This document shows, piece after piece, positions 8,120 to 16,742 of a stretch of 64,000 nucleotides of DNA (the first letter of the stretch is position 1; each line of letters begins with the position of its first letter). The stretch covers positions 248,001-312,000 of the forward strand of contig NZ_QCZK02000024.1 in the NCBI RefSeq assembly GCF_003347595.2, given 5' to 3'. This DNA is from Botryobacter ruber (GTDB lineage: Bacteria; Bacteroidota; Bacteroidia; Cytophagales; Hymenobacteraceae). A program made the position numbers and the translations under genes. The notes below the pieces were generated by a model. It worked only from the letters and a program-made list of their open reading frames with translations. It had not been told where the DNA came from and did no database searches.

Positions 8120-9496
8120 ATGCCACACCTACTACTAATTGACGACGATTCTTCCTTCTGCCTGATGCTGGCTACGTTCCTGCGCAAGCAGCAGTACAGC
8201 GTGAAAACCGCCTACACGGCAGGCGAAGGACTGCAGCTGCTGAAAGAGGAACCATTCGACCTGGTGCTCACCGATTTCCGCCTGCCCGACCGCGACGGCC
8301 TGGAGCTGCTGAGCCAGATACGGGTGCTGTCGGCTGATGTGCCCGTTATCCTGATGACGCATTACGCTGATATCCGGACAGCCGTGAAAGCGATAAAAAT
8401 GGGCGCTTTCGAGTACATCACCAAACCCCTGAACCCCGACGAGACACTGCTCACCATCCAGAAGGCGCTGCAGAAAAAGAGTTCCGAACCAGCTGCAACA
8501 GCAAGCAGAAGTGCGGCAACAGGTTTTGCTTTTGTGACCGGAAACAGTCCGCAGGCCGCTAAACTTGACGAGTACATTGCCCTGGTAGCGCCTACCAACA
8601 TGTCGGTGATTATCGAGGGCGAGAGCGGCACCGGGAAAGAGTATGTCGCCCGCCGCATTCACCTCCGAAGCAAGCGTTCGGATAAGCCTTTTGTCGCGAT
8701 AGACTGCGGCGCCCTCTCGAAGGAACTGGCCGGCAGCGAGTTATTCGGTTATGTGAAAGGGGCATTTACAGGCGCGATGGGCAACAAGGAAGGCCAGTTT
8801 GAAGCAGCCAACGGCGGCACGCTCTTCCTCGACGAGATTGGTAACCTGCCTTATGAAGTGCAGGTACAGCTGCTCCGGGCCATACAGGAGCGGAAGGTAA
8901 AGAAAATTGGCAGCACCACCGACCTGGATGTGGATGTGCGCATTATTGCCGCTACCAACGAGGACCTGGTGCAGGCCGTGAGCCGCGGCGAATTCCGCGA
9001 AGACCTGTACCACCGCCTCAACGAGTTCAAGATAAACGTCCCGCCGCTCCGCAACCGCGGCGCTGATATCCTGCTGTTTGCCAACCACTTCCTGGAGCAG
9101 GCCAACCACGAACTCAACCGGAACATCACCGGCTTTGCCCTTGCAGTAAGCGATGCGTTTGAGCGCTACAACTGGCCCGGCAATTTGCGGGAGATGAAGA
9201 ACGTGGTAAAGCGGGCGGTGCTATTGGCCAAGACCGACAAAGTAACGCTGGAAGAACTGCCCTCCGAAATTGCGAATGCCACTGAGGCTCCTGTAGCTGC
9301 CACCACACCCACGCCTGCCGAAGCACCAGCTCCGCAAGCCACCGACCTCCGGAGCACCGTTGAGCAAAGCGAGCGGGAGCAGATCATAGCGGTACTGGAG
9401 CGGGTAAAGTACAACAAATCCAGGGCCGCCCGCCTCCTCAACATCGACCGGAAAACGCTTTACAACAAGATCAAGCTTTATGGTATTGATGCGTGA
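8120..9496 (+). CDS. NtrC-family sigma-54-dependent response regulator
   Basis: This protein of 458 residues is a phosphorylation-controlled activator of sigma-54 promoters. The receiver domain is at about residues 3-115, with DDD near 7-9 and phospho-acceptor Asp52 in LTDFRLPD. The AAA+ domain is at about 145-380: Walker A GESGTGKE, the sigma-54 contact loop GAFTGA, and Walker B GTLFLDEIG. A Pro/Ala-rich linker of about 30 residues leads to a Fis-type helix-turn-helix at the end (NKSRAARLLNIDRKTLYNKI). The start at 8120 (MPHLLLIDDD) matches where receivers begin. The 44 extra residues possible from 7988 come from a REP-like element and are rejected. The hybrid kinase at 10098-12746 is a plausible partner, but the pairing is unproven. 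Confidence 0.95.
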   Translation: MPHLLLIDDDSSFCLMLATFLRKQQYSVKTAYTAGEGLQLLKEEPFDLVLTDFRLPDRDGLELLSQIRVLSADVPVILMTHYADIRTAVKAIKMGAFEYITKPLNPDETLLTIQKALQKKSSEPAATASRSAATGFAFVTGNSPQAAKLDEYIALVAPTNMSVIIEGESGTGKEYVARRIHLRSKRSDKPFVAIDCGALSKELAGSELFGYVKGAFTGAMGNKEGQFEAANGGTLFLDEIGNLPYEVQVQLLRAIQERKVKKIGSTTDLDVDVRIIAATNEDLVQAVSRGEFREDLYHRLNEFKINVPPLRNRGADILLFANHFLEQANHELNRNITGFALAVSDAFERYNWPGNLREMKNVVKRAVLLAKTDKVTLEELPSEIANATEAPVAATTPTPAEAPAPQATDLRSTVEQSEREQIIAVLERVKYNKSRAARLLNIDRKTLYNKIKLYGIDA

Positions 9497-9565
9497 GGGG
9501 ATGAGGAATGGGACTACAATAACAAGACTAGCATCACATCGTTAAATATAGAAAACAGAAGTCTT

Positions 9566-9802
9566 ATGAGTACGGAACAACTAAGAAACCTGGTTATCGA
9601 CAAAATATCGGCTATTGAGGACGAGAATTTTCTACAGGCGATAAAAACTATTCTTGATACAAACACTGCTGCTTCTGGCGTTTATAAGCTCACCGAAGAC
9701 CAAAAGCATAAAATTGCTATTGGCTTAGAGCAGCTAAATAAGGGACAGGTAGTAAGTAATGAGGATTTGGAGAAAGAAGAGGACGAATGGCTAAAAGAAT
9801 AG
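9566..9802 (+). CDS. Type II antitoxin partner of the RelE/ParE-like toxin
   Basis: A 78-residue acidic, mostly helical protein encoded directly before and overlapping (16 bases) a RelE/ParE-like toxin gene. The C-terminal part (about residues 40-78, with KLTEDQKHKIAIGLEQLNKG and an acidic end) has the look of antitoxins whose unfolded tail wraps the toxin. No clear helix-turn-helix is visible in the first half, so DNA binding and autoregulation cannot be claimed. This size and order are common for Bacteroidota antitoxins. The downstream toxin is the main support for the assignment. Confidence 0.8.
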   Translation: MSTEQLRNLVIDKISAIEDENFLQAIKTILDTNTAASGVYKLTEDQKHKIAIGLEQLNKGQVVSNEDLEKEEDEWLKE

Positions 9803-10095
9803 TCTGGTCACTTCAGGCCAAAGAAGACAGAAGAGAAATTCTGGAATATTGGTTTAAAAGAACCGGCAACAAAAAATACAGCCAAAAGTTAGCTCACCAG
9901 TTCAGAGAAACGGTAAAATATATTGCAACTTACAACTATCTTGGGCGAGCTACAGATATGGAGGATGTGCGTGTGGCTGTTAGCGGACATTATTTAATTT
10001 TCTACCGATTACTGGAAAAGGTGGTGGAAGTCATCTCTGTTTTTGATAGCAGAAGAAATCCGGACACACTCACATTAAAGGGTGATAAAAAGTAA
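9787..10095 (+). CDS. RelE/ParE-family toxin
   Basis: A basic 102-residue protein with the RelE/ParE fold pattern: an opening strand (RIVWSLQAKEDRREI), an amphipathic helix pair (residues about 13-50), then strands with VRVAVSGHYLIFYRL and VVEVISVFDSRRNPD. The conserved Arg, the LIFYR strand and the final FDSRRNP are typical. Members either cut mRNA on the ribosome (RelE) or poison gyrase (ParE); the sequence alone does not decide, though the C-terminal strand is closer to ParE-type proteins. It shares an operon with the antitoxin. Its stop codon is 2 bases from the end of the convergent kinase gene. Confidence 0.85.
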   Translation: MAKRIVWSLQAKEDRREILEYWFKRTGNKKYSQKLAHQFRETVKYIATYNYLGRATDMEDVRVAVSGHYLIFYRLLEKVVEVISVFDSRRNPDTLTLKGDKK

Positions 10096-10097
10096 CC

Positions 10098-12746
10098 CTA
10101 CAGCACCAACCGCTGCTCCGCTTCCCGCAAACTCTTTACCTCCGCAGCAATAGCCTCCAGTACCACCGGCACCCCCACCTGTAGCTGTTCCACTACCCAC
10201 TGCAGGCGCACTGCCTCCTGCTGCTCCTGGTGCAATACCTGCTCCAGCTCGTCCAGCAGCTTTACAACCGACTGCGCCCGCAGGTGCTTAAAGGCAGTCT
10301 GCATTTTGTGCGCCAGCGCCCCTGCCTGCTGCCAGTCATTTGCAGCGGCAGCCGCTAACAGTAACTGGAAATTCTGGCGGTGGTCGTTCAGCAAAGCTTC
10401 TAAAATGGCAGCTAAGGCCTCGTCGTCATCGCCTGCGAAGGCTTTTATTTCTGACAGGTCATAAGCAGGCCCTTTACTTTCCGTTTGGAGGAGCAGAGGC
10501 TGTGGTGGCTGCAGCAGCGAAATTCCTGGCGCACTTTTCAGCACTTTTGCCAGTTTCCGGTACAGCTCCTGCTCCGAGAAAGGCTTCAGGAGGTAATCGG
10601 TGATGCCGGTGTTGGCAAAGAACTGCTGGTGCCGGCTCATGATGTTGGCGGTCAGTGCGATGATTGGAATTGTAGCATCCTGCTTCCGGATGGCTCTGGC
10701 GACTGCCTTGCCACTCATGCCCGGCAGCTGTATATCCGTCAGCACCGCATCAAACTTTTCCTGCCCGATCCGTTGCAGCGCTTCCTGCCCGTCGTTGGCC
10801 AGCTGCACGGTTACGCCCCAGCGTTTGAGCATCATCTCGCAGAGGGTGCGGCTGTAGGCATCGTCGTCAATTACCAAAACCTTGCTGCCTTTAAACGCCT
10901 GCGCCTGCGGTTGCCCTTGCGTTTGCGGCTCCGGTTGTGCGGCTGGAACTGTCGCTTTTTTGAATGGCAGTCTGATCGTAAAAGTCGTACCCTGACCCGG
11001 CACACTTTGCAGCGTCAGGTTGCCGCGCTGCATCTCTACCAGCTGTTTGCTAATCGAAAGGCCCAGCCCGGTACCGCCATATTTCCGGATGATAGAATCG
11101 TCGGCCTGGTTAAACTCGCCAAACACGTGCTCCGCCTGCTCCAGCGGAATACCAATACCCGTATCGGCCACTGTAATACAGACCACCACCCTGCCCCGCC
11201 GCTGCGACTGCAGGCTGCACACCACGCGCACCTGCCCCTGGTGAGTGAACTTAAGAGCGTTATCGGCCAGGTTGAAGAGCACCTGCTTCAGGCGCAGCGG
11301 GTCGCCGAGCAGATAGGCGGGCAGTTCTTTGTCTGCCTCACAGCTAAAGGCGATGCCTTTGGTTTCTGCTTTCAGGCGGAATACCTGCTCCAGCTCGGCC
11401 AGCAGCTGTTGAATATTGAAGGGTGTTGCCTCCAGCACCAGCTTGCCTGCCTCCAGCCGCGAAAGGTCGAGCACGTCGTTCACAATGTGCAGCAAGTGTT
11501 CGCCGGCACTGCTGATGGCCTGCAGGTGTTCCTGCTGCGCTGCCTGCAAGGGTGTTTGCCCAAGCTGTTCTGCAAAACCCAGCACCACATTCAGCGGCGT
11601 GCGTATTTCGTGGCTCATGTTAGCGACAAAGGCCTCTTTGGCACGCGCCAGTTGCAGCGCCTCTTTGCGGGCGCGTATCAGCTGCGCTTTGTAGGCATTG
11701 CTGCGGGTAAGGTCGCGGAGGATGATCCAGATAAACAAAATGCAGCTTATCAAGCCAAACGCTCCGATGCAAAGCAGCACCACCGATGTTTTATTTACGA
11801 TGGCGCGGGCACTGGCGGAATTCTGCGCCGCCTGCTGCGCCTCGCTACGCTCCAGGCTGTATATCATGGCCCGTATCTGGTCCATGATCTGCTTGTCCTG
11901 CTGCAGCAGGGCCAGCTCTTTGGCCGCTACTTTTTTATCGTGCCGGCTTACTTCGGTTTTGATGTCCTGCAGGATGTGTTTAACGGCTGACACCTGGGCA
12001 ACAGGCTGCGGAAGCGGCGTGGTCGTGGTATCGACACAAATTTCCTGCTCCAGGAGTACACGTGGCGCTGCTGGAGCAGAAGCAACCTGTTCTGCCTGTT
12101 CCCTGGACTGGCGCTTTGAAAATAGCCTGCCCAGGAAGCCGCGCCTGTCGTCAGCAGGTTGTGCTGCAGCTTCTGTTGGCGGGTTAGTTCTGGGCGCTAT
12201 CGTGGTGGTGGTTTGCTCTTTGATGATGGTGGTGGCAGGCTGCCTGGAAGCAGATAAGGTGATCTGGCGCAGCGCTTTATCGGAGAAGTTTAATTCGCGT
12301 CGCTGCTTTTTTAACTCCACGTACCGCGCCATGCTCTGCTGCTTGGCCTGGAGCAACACCGAAACAGAATCCAGCTGCGTCAGCTCATGAGTGCTTCCGT
12401 TCATCAAGGTGCGCAGGGTATCTACCTGCCGGTCGATGTCCTCCAGGTGGGCCAAATAGGCTTTGAAATACTGGTCGTCGGTGGTAAGCGTGTAGGCCCT
12501 GATGGCACTTTCGGCCGTGGCAATATCGGCCAGCGTATGATGCAGCTTCGCCAGCTTTACATTGGGCTGCGACAGCAACTCTACTGACGAAAGTAGTTTG
12601 GTGAAACTTGCATAAAAAAGATAAATAGCAACAGCCACTACCGTAATGGAAAGGCAGAAACCTGTTACTACTTTTGCTTTGGTTGTTTCTTTAAAGAACC
12701 TCATGTAATCTTGCGCAGGCTGTATTTTGGAAAGCAAAACAGCCAT
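10098..12746 (-). CDS. Membrane hybrid histidine kinase with receiver and Hpt domains
   Basis: A phosphorelay kinase of 882 residues. Order: first membrane helix at about 27-47; periplasmic sensor with a CHASE3-like opening (TAESAIRAYTLTTDDQYFKA); a long Thr/Pro/Ala-rich stretch (about 170-250); second helix at about 325-345; HisKA with His379 in MSHEIRTPLN; ATPase domain with DNALKF, DTGIGIP and GGTGLGLSI; receiver with Asp671 in LTDIQLPG; Hpt domain with probable acceptor His813 in LAHKMQT. Residues about 742-753, in the linker between receiver and Hpt, are encoded by a REP-like element and read LLQPPQPLLLQ. The gene converges with the toxin gene 2 bases away. The nearby NtrC-type regulator could be an output, which is inference. 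Confidence 0.95.
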   Translation of the reverse strand: MAVLLSKIQPAQDYMRFFKETTKAKVVTGFCLSITVVAVAIYLFYASFTKLLSSVELLSQPNVKLAKLHHTLADIATAESAIRAYTLTTDDQYFKAYLAHLEDIDRQVDTLRTLMNGSTHELTQLDSVSVLLQAKQQSMARYVELKKQRRELNFSDKALRQITLSASRQPATTIIKEQTTTTIAPRTNPPTEAAAQPADDRRGFLGRLFSKRQSREQAEQVASAPAAPRVLLEQEICVDTTTTPLPQPVAQVSAVKHILQDIKTEVSRHDKKVAAKELALLQQDKQIMDQIRAMIYSLERSEAQQAAQNSASARAIVNKTSVVLLCIGAFGLISCILFIWIILRDLTRSNAYKAQLIRARKEALQLARAKEAFVANMSHEIRTPLNVVLGFAEQLGQTPLQAAQQEHLQAISSAGEHLLHIVNDVLDLSRLEAGKLVLEATPFNIQQLLAELEQVFRLKAETKGIAFSCEADKELPAYLLGDPLRLKQVLFNLADNALKFTHQGQVRVVCSLQSQRRGRVVVCITVADTGIGIPLEQAEHVFGEFNQADDSIIRKYGGTGLGLSISKQLVEMQRGNLTLQSVPGQGTTFTIRLPFKKATVPAAQPEPQTQGQPQAQAFKGSKVLVIDDDAYSRTLCEMMLKRWGVTVQLANDGQEALQRIGQEKFDAVLTDIQLPGMSGKAVARAIRKQDATIPIIALTANIMSRHQQFFANTGITDYLLKPFSEQELYRKLAKVLKSAPGISLLQPPQPLLLQTESKGPAYDLSEIKAFAGDDDEALAAILEALLNDHRQNFQLLLAAAAANDWQQAGALAHKMQTAFKHLRAQSVVKLLDELEQVLHQEQQEAVRLQWVVEQLQVGVPVVLEAIAAEVKSLREAEQRLVL
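10487..10518 (+). repeat. REP-like element inside the hybrid kinase gene
   Basis: Full-length copy (AGAGGCTGTGGTGGCTGCAG core) on the strand opposite to the gene. It stays in frame and codes for the Leu/Pro/Gln-rich linker between the receiver and Hpt domains. Confidence 0.85.
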
Positions 12747-12877
12747 TTGCCTGGTTGGTGCTGGTAACTTAACGAAAAATTGTGTGAAATGATTGCGGCG
12801 TCAGCTTAAATTGGTCGGACACAGCAACTTCCGCAGCAGGATTATTGTAGCAACAACCCGGACTGCAGGTGATGTGC

Positions 12878-12904
12878 TAAGGCAGTGGTGACAGTAGCTG
12901 CAGA
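12878..12904 (+). repeat. REP-like element, single copy
   Basis: A diverged copy (GGCAGTGGTGACAGTAGCTG) in the gap between the kinase gene and the TPM operon terminator. Confidence 0.65.
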
Positions 12905-12932
12905 AAAAAACTTAAAAAAAGGGGCAAAAAAT

Positions 12933-12973
12933 AAAGGCGCTGCTCAGGAAATAAGCTTCCCGTCAGCGCCTTT
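12933..12973 (-). terminator. Terminator of the lemA/TPM gene group
   Basis: AAAGGCGCTG (12933-12942) pairs perfectly with CAGCGCCTTT (12964-12973). On the minus strand it is followed by ATTTTTTG, 20 bases behind the TPM stop codon. Confidence 0.85.
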
Positions 12974-12993
12974 CATCGTTTTACTTTCTTCTT

Positions 12994-13773
12994 TTACCAG
13001 TCGCTGCTGGCGCCGCCGCCGCCAAAGGAGCCCCCGCCGAAACCGCCGAAGCCTCCTCCTCCGCCCCCGCCAAACACGCCGCCGCCTGTCCTAAAGGTGC
13101 CGAAGCCGCCGGGAATGAAGATGGGGCCGCCCAGTGTGCGTGCTCCTCTGCGCCCACCACCTCTGCCACCGCCGCCGCCTCTCCTGGCCAGGATAAAGAC
13201 AACGAGCATCACGATCAGGATAATCAGGAAAAGCGGAGGTCCGTCATCTTCCTGCGCCCGCCGTTGCTGTTCCGGGGGGGCCTGGTATTCGCCGCTGGCC
13301 ATGCTGATGATCAGGCTGGTGGCTTCGTCAAGACCTTTGTAATATTGTCCCTGCCTGAAATTGGGGCTTAGGGTGCGTTCGGTGATTCGTTTGGCAATGG
13401 CATCGGGCACGATATGTTCCATGCCGTAACCGGTAGAGATGGCGACTTTGCGTTCGTTCTTTGCCACCAGGATCAGCAGGCCGTTATCTTCCTCTTTTTC
13501 GCCAATACCCCAGCGCTCGCCAAGCCGGGCAGCGTAATCATTGATATCATACCCTCCGATGGAGGTAAGGGTAACAACTGCTAGCTGGGTAGAGGTGGTG
13601 TCGTAGTAGTTTACCAGCTTTTGCTCCAGAGCCGCTTCTTCGCTGACGCTTAGCATGTCGGCCATGTCGTTTACCAGCCGCGGCGGGCTGGGCCGGGGCG
13701 GGAAATCGCTGTCCTGCGCGGCTGCCAGTAAACTTGCGAGGCAAAAGGTAAAGAGAAAAATAAAGTGCTTCAT
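12994..13773 (-). CDS. TPM-domain protein with signal peptide, membrane helix and Gly-rich tail (YgcG-like)
   Basis: The 259-residue protein starts with a signal peptide (MKHFIFLFTFCLASLLAAAQ). A TPM domain follows at about residues 30-165 (LVNDMADMLSVSEEAALEQK, then ISTGYGMEHIVPDAIAKRI). Next come a Gln/Arg-rich stretch, one membrane helix (LFLIILIVMLVVFILA, about 178-195), and a tail made almost wholly of Gly, Phe and Ser, ending GGGGASSDW. That tail is diagnostic of the YgcG-type TPM branch. Such proteins are often encoded with LemA, as here. Their biochemical role is unsettled. Only 9 bases separate it from the second TPM gene upstream, so the two are co-transcribed. Confidence 0.9.
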   Translation of the reverse strand: MKHFIFLFTFCLASLLAAAQDSDFPPRPSPPRLVNDMADMLSVSEEAALEQKLVNYYDTTSTQLAVVTLTSIGGYDINDYAARLGERWGIGEKEEDNGLLILVAKNERKVAISTGYGMEHIVPDAIAKRITERTLSPNFRQGQYYKGLDEATSLIISMASGEYQAPPEQQRRAQEDDGPPLFLIILIVMLVVFILARRGGGGGRGGGRRGARTLGGPIFIPGGFGTFRTGGGVFGGGGGGGFGGFGGGSFGGGGASSDW

Positions 13774-13782
13774 GTTGGTTAT

Positions 13783-14220
13783 TTATACGCCGAACGAAAC
13801 ATCGTTGCTCAATTCGTTTGTGTCGCCTTTCTGGTCGTAGGGGAAGTGTGCTTTCAGCTGCTCGCCTGCCATCAGGATACCCTCCGACAGCCCCTGGGCA
13901 TATTTCTTTTCTTTGAAATACTTGATGACAGTGGCCGTTACGTCTTCCCAGAAATGCTCGGGCACAATGGCATTGATACCGGCATCGCCTAACACAGCAA
14001 AGCGGTGGTCGAGCAGGGCTACGTAAAACAGCACACCATTGCGCAGCCTGGTCTGGTGCATGTGCAGTTCGGCGAATACTTCGGTGGCACGGTCCAGTGT
14101 ATTGCCCTTGCAGCGGTTCTCGATGTGCACACGTATCTCACCCGACGTATTCAGCTCGGCCTGCCGAATCGCTTCCATTATCTTTTCTTCGTCTGCTTCG
14201 GTTATAACGTCTCTGGGCAT
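13783..14220 (-). CDS. Short TPM-domain protein
   Basis: A 145-residue soluble TPM-domain protein without signal peptide: MPRDVITEADEEKIMEAIRQ, then SGEIRVHIENRC, VLFYVALLDHRFAVLGDAGI and a C-terminal helix with LSEGILMAGEQLKAHFP. It belongs to the cytoplasmic-looking branch that accompanies the YgcG-type protein in lemA operons. I chose the ATG at 14218-14220. A longer frame runs back to 14421, but its extra 67 residues are translated from the composite repeat (PKLSNSLTPKLPNSLTLK) and are not part of the protein. The gene sits between lemA and the second TPM gene. Confidence 0.88.
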   Translation of the reverse strand: MPRDVITEADEEKIMEAIRQAELNTSGEIRVHIENRCKGNTLDRATEVFAELHMHQTRLRNGVLFYVALLDHRFAVLGDAGINAIVPEHFWEDVTATVIKYFKEKKYAQGLSEGILMAGEQLKAHFPYDQKGDTNELSNDVSFGV

Positions 14221-14221
14221 G

Positions 14222-14560
14222 GTTTGAAGTTTAAGAGTTAGAGAGTTTGGGAGTTTGGGAGTTAGAGAGTTAGAGAGTTTAGGAGGTAGAGAGGTAGAAA
14301 TTTTGGAATTTTTGTAGGGGTTGAAAATCTTCAACCCTTTAAGAGAGCCTGGAGTGATCATGTGTATTAGCTGTAGAGACGCGGTGCTCGCGTCTCCTGC
14401 ACGAACCACAGACAAACCCAATCCTGTTATTCCTTAAATCATCTTCATCCTGTTCAGACAAACCCTAATCCTGAAAATCCTGATTCAGACAATTAATCGT
14501 GCGAGATCAAAATCAGGTTAATCAAAAAAATCACCGTAAATCAAAGGTTCAGATAACTCA
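14222..14560 (+). repeat. Composite intergenic repeat, copy B
   Basis: This fills the 345-base gap between lemA and the short TPM gene. It shows, in plus orientation, the GAGTTAGAGAGTTT leader, GGGTTGAAAATCTTCAACCC near 14319-14338, the GAGACGCG/CGCGTCTC hairpin with CTCCTGCACG (about 14375-14402), and TCCTGTTCAGACAAACCC-type blocks. It interrupts a gene group that is usually tightly packed. Confidence 0.8.
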
Positions 14561-14565
14561 TCCAA

Positions 14566-15144
14566 TTAAAACTGTACGGTTGGAGCTCGTTCTGCGCCGG
14601 GGTCTGCCTGGAAGTGGCCTTTGCGTTCGAACCCGAAAATGCCGGCCATCAGGTTGTTCGGGAATGACCGGACGGTGGTGTTATAATCCTGCACCAGTTC
14701 GTTGTACTTCCGCCGCTCTACGGCTATCCTGTTTTCGGTGCCTTCCAGCTGTGCCTGCAGTTCCAGGAAGTTCTGGTTTGCCTTGAGATCGGGGTAAGCC
14801 TCTACGGTAGCCATTAGCCTCGACAAAGCTCCGCTCAGCTGGTTCTGTGCCTGCTGAAAACGTGCAATGTTTTCGGGCGTCAGATCGTCGGCGCTTAACT
14901 GGATACTGGTGGCTTTGGAGCGGGCGTTCATCACGGCTTCCAGGGTCTCTTTCTCGAAGTTGGCTGCTCCCTTCACGGTGTTTACCAGGTTCGGAATCAG
15001 GTCGGCACGCCGCTGGTATACGTTTTCTACGTTAGCCCACTGCCCCTGCACCGCCTCGTCTTTCTGCACCATGGTGTTGTAGCCACAGGACGATTGTGAA
15101 GCCAGAATAACAAAGCCAATCAGGTAAAAGAATAGTTTTTTCAT
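14566..15144 (-). CDS. LemA family lipoprotein
   Basis: The 192-residue protein begins with a signal segment ending SQSSCGYN (Cys20), so it is a likely lipoprotein. The LemA core follows: a helical bundle with ENVYQRRADLIPNLVNTVKG, ETLEAVMNARSKA, YPDLKANQNFLELQAQLEGT and NRIAVERRKYNELVQDYN. All LemA hallmarks are kept. The start at 15144 (MKKLFF) is preferred over an upstream in-frame ATG because it begins the signal peptide. It heads a lemA-TPM-TPM gene group read leftward; a composite repeat separates it from the TPM genes, so co-transcription through the repeat is likely but not certain. The family's role in the envelope is not well defined. Confidence 0.92.
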   Translation of the reverse strand: MKKLFFYLIGFVILASQSSCGYNTMVQKDEAVQGQWANVENVYQRRADLIPNLVNTVKGAANFEKETLEAVMNARSKATSIQLSADDLTPENIARFQQAQNQLSGALSRLMATVEAYPDLKANQNFLELQAQLEGTENRIAVERRKYNELVQDYNTTVRSFPNNLMAGIFGFERKGHFQADPGAERAPTVQF

Positions 15145-15415
15145 GTGTTTTGTTTGTAAGGTGTGCATGTTCAAAGTCTGTTGCCCTAAGCGATATGAGT
15201 ACGAAATTAACAGACCATCGTTTAAATCAACGCGAAATATTCAAAAATTAGTATGTTTTACCTTCGTTAGTTCCTGGTATAGCGGCTGCACAGTCAGCTT
15301 TTGTGCCGGGCACTGCGTAAAATAAACCTCAACAGCCGCTCAGATTGACACTTAAACCGGGAGTAGTTATTTAATGCAGTCATTATTTAATATATTGCCT
15401 CCAAAAGTATAGTAT

Positions 15416-16417
15416 ATGAAAGCAGTTATACCCGTAGCCGGAGTCGGTTCCAAGCTTCGTCCGCACACACACACGCAGCCAAAGTCGCTGGTGCCGGTGG
15501 CAGACAATACTATACTGGGGCATATTATCGAGAAGCTGAAGAGTGCCGGTATCCGCGATTTTGTTTTTATTATCGGGTACATGGGCGAGAAAGTGGAACG
15601 CTACGTGCGCCAGAAATACCCGGACATTCAGGCTGAATTTGTAGTGCAGGAACCGCGCGAGGGGCTTGGGCATGCGCTCTGGATTGCCCGCGACACCTTC
15701 CGCTCAGAAGACAACATCCTGATCATGCTCGGCGACACCATCGTGGATGTGGACCTGGAAGCTATTCTGCAAGCGCCTTACTCGGTGCTGGGCGTTAAAA
15801 AGGTAAATAAACCTTCGCTGTTCGGCGTAACCGAAATAGGCTCCGACGATTTTATTGTGAAGCTGGTGGAAAAGCCCATGATCCCGAAATCCAACTTTGC
15901 GCTGGTGGGCCTTTACAAAATCATGCACCCGCAAAAGCTGGCGGAGTCGCTGGAGTATATCATCCAGGAAGATATCCGGACCCAGAACGAGTACCACCTG
16001 ACCGACGCGCTGATGCACATGATCCGGAACGGCGAAAAAATGGTAACCTGGAGCGTCGACAACTGGTTTGACTGTGGCCGGAAAGAGTCGCTGCTCGAAG
16101 CAAACGCCACCCTGCTTGGCCGCCCTCAGTTCCGCACCCGGAAAGACTACAGCCAGTTCCCGAACACCATCATCATACCGCCGGTAAGCATCGGCGAAAA
16201 CTGCACCATCTCCAGCTCTATCATCGGCCCCAATGTAGCCATCGGCGATAACACGATTATCACCTCCTCTGTTCTCAGCAACTCCATTATCGGCACATAC
16301 AGCGAACTGCTGAACGCCGTGATGCGCAACTCCATCATCGGCAGCGATTCTTCCTTTAAAGGTCTCAGCCACAGCCTCAACATCGGCGACAGCACCGAGA
16401 TTAACTTCGGACAGTAG
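15416..16417 (+). CDS. Sugar-1-phosphate nucleotidyltransferase with left-handed beta-helix tail
   Basis: The 333-residue enzyme has an N-terminal nucleotidyltransferase domain (about 1-235): the activated-nucleotide loop AGVGSKLRPHTHTQPK, a metal-binding LGDTIVDVD, and EKP near the product site. A C-terminal hexapeptide-repeat helix (about 255-330) reads VSIGENCTISSSIIGPNVAI and IIGTYSELLNAVM. It transfers a nucleotide to a sugar-1-phosphate. The layout fits long-form glucose-1-phosphate thymidylyl- or uridylyltransferases and mannose-1-phosphate guanylyltransferases; the substrate cannot be fixed from sequence, and no acetyltransferase activity should be assumed. It stands alone, far from the nucleotide-sugar cluster at 57-62 kb. 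Confidence 0.85.
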   Translation: MKAVIPVAGVGSKLRPHTHTQPKSLVPVADNTILGHIIEKLKSAGIRDFVFIIGYMGEKVERYVRQKYPDIQAEFVVQEPREGLGHALWIARDTFRSEDNILIMLGDTIVDVDLEAILQAPYSVLGVKKVNKPSLFGVTEIGSDDFIVKLVEKPMIPKSNFALVGLYKIMHPQKLAESLEYIIQEDIRTQNEYHLTDALMHMIRNGEKMVTWSVDNWFDCGRKESLLEANATLLGRPQFRTRKDYSQFPNTIIIPPVSIGENCTISSSIIGPNVAIGDNTIITSSVLSNSIIGTYSELLNAVMRNSIIGSDSSFKGLSHSLNIGDSTEINFGQ

Positions 16418-16439
16418 TTTAGTTATTTGTTACTGGTTA

Positions 16440-16650
16440 TTAGTTATTGGGGAGGGCATTGAAGTTAGAAAGTTTAGAAGGGAGAGAGGTAGAAAAATTA
16501 AGGGTACGGCTGTAGAGACGCGATGCTCGTGTCTCCTGCACGGGCCACAAACAAACCCAATCTTGTTATTCCTTAAATCATCTTAATCCTGTTCAGACAA
16601 ACAATCCTGAAAATTCTCAAATTCTGTGAATCCTGATTCGGACAATCAAA
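16440..16650 (+). repeat. Composite intergenic repeat, copy C
   Basis: In the 325-base gap before the oligopeptidase gene. It contains the GTTAGAAAGTTT leader, GAGACGCG with a mutated right arm (CGTGTCTC), CTCCTGCACG, and CTGTTCAGACAAACAATCC blocks. It lacks the GGGTTGAAGATT palindrome. A REP-like element follows directly. The rest of the gap holds nothing I can name. Confidence 0.75.
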
Positions 16651-16682
16651 GGAGCAGAGGCTGTGGTGGCAGGGGCAGCAGA
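16651..16682 (+). repeat. REP-like element, near-consensus copy
   Basis: This copy matches the family consensus closely (GGCTGTGGTGGCAGGGGCAG core) and abuts composite repeat C, 60 bases before the oligopeptidase start. Confidence 0.85.
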
Positions 16683-16742
16683 AAAATTTAAGGAAAATAC
16701 GTATCTTGTTTCTGTTTCTGAACAAATTTCAGACGTAGCTTA

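Noticed and set aside
9290-9320. Possible REP-like element in the response-regulator linker (GTAGCTGCCACCACACCC)
   Set aside because: Only about 11 bases match the core, and Ala/Thr/Pro linkers produce such matches by chance.
14221-14421. 67-residue N-terminal extension of the short TPM protein
   Set aside because: The extra residues are a translation of composite repeat B (repeated Pro-Lys-Leu-Ser-Asn-Ser-Leu units). The family starts at the ATG ending at 14220.
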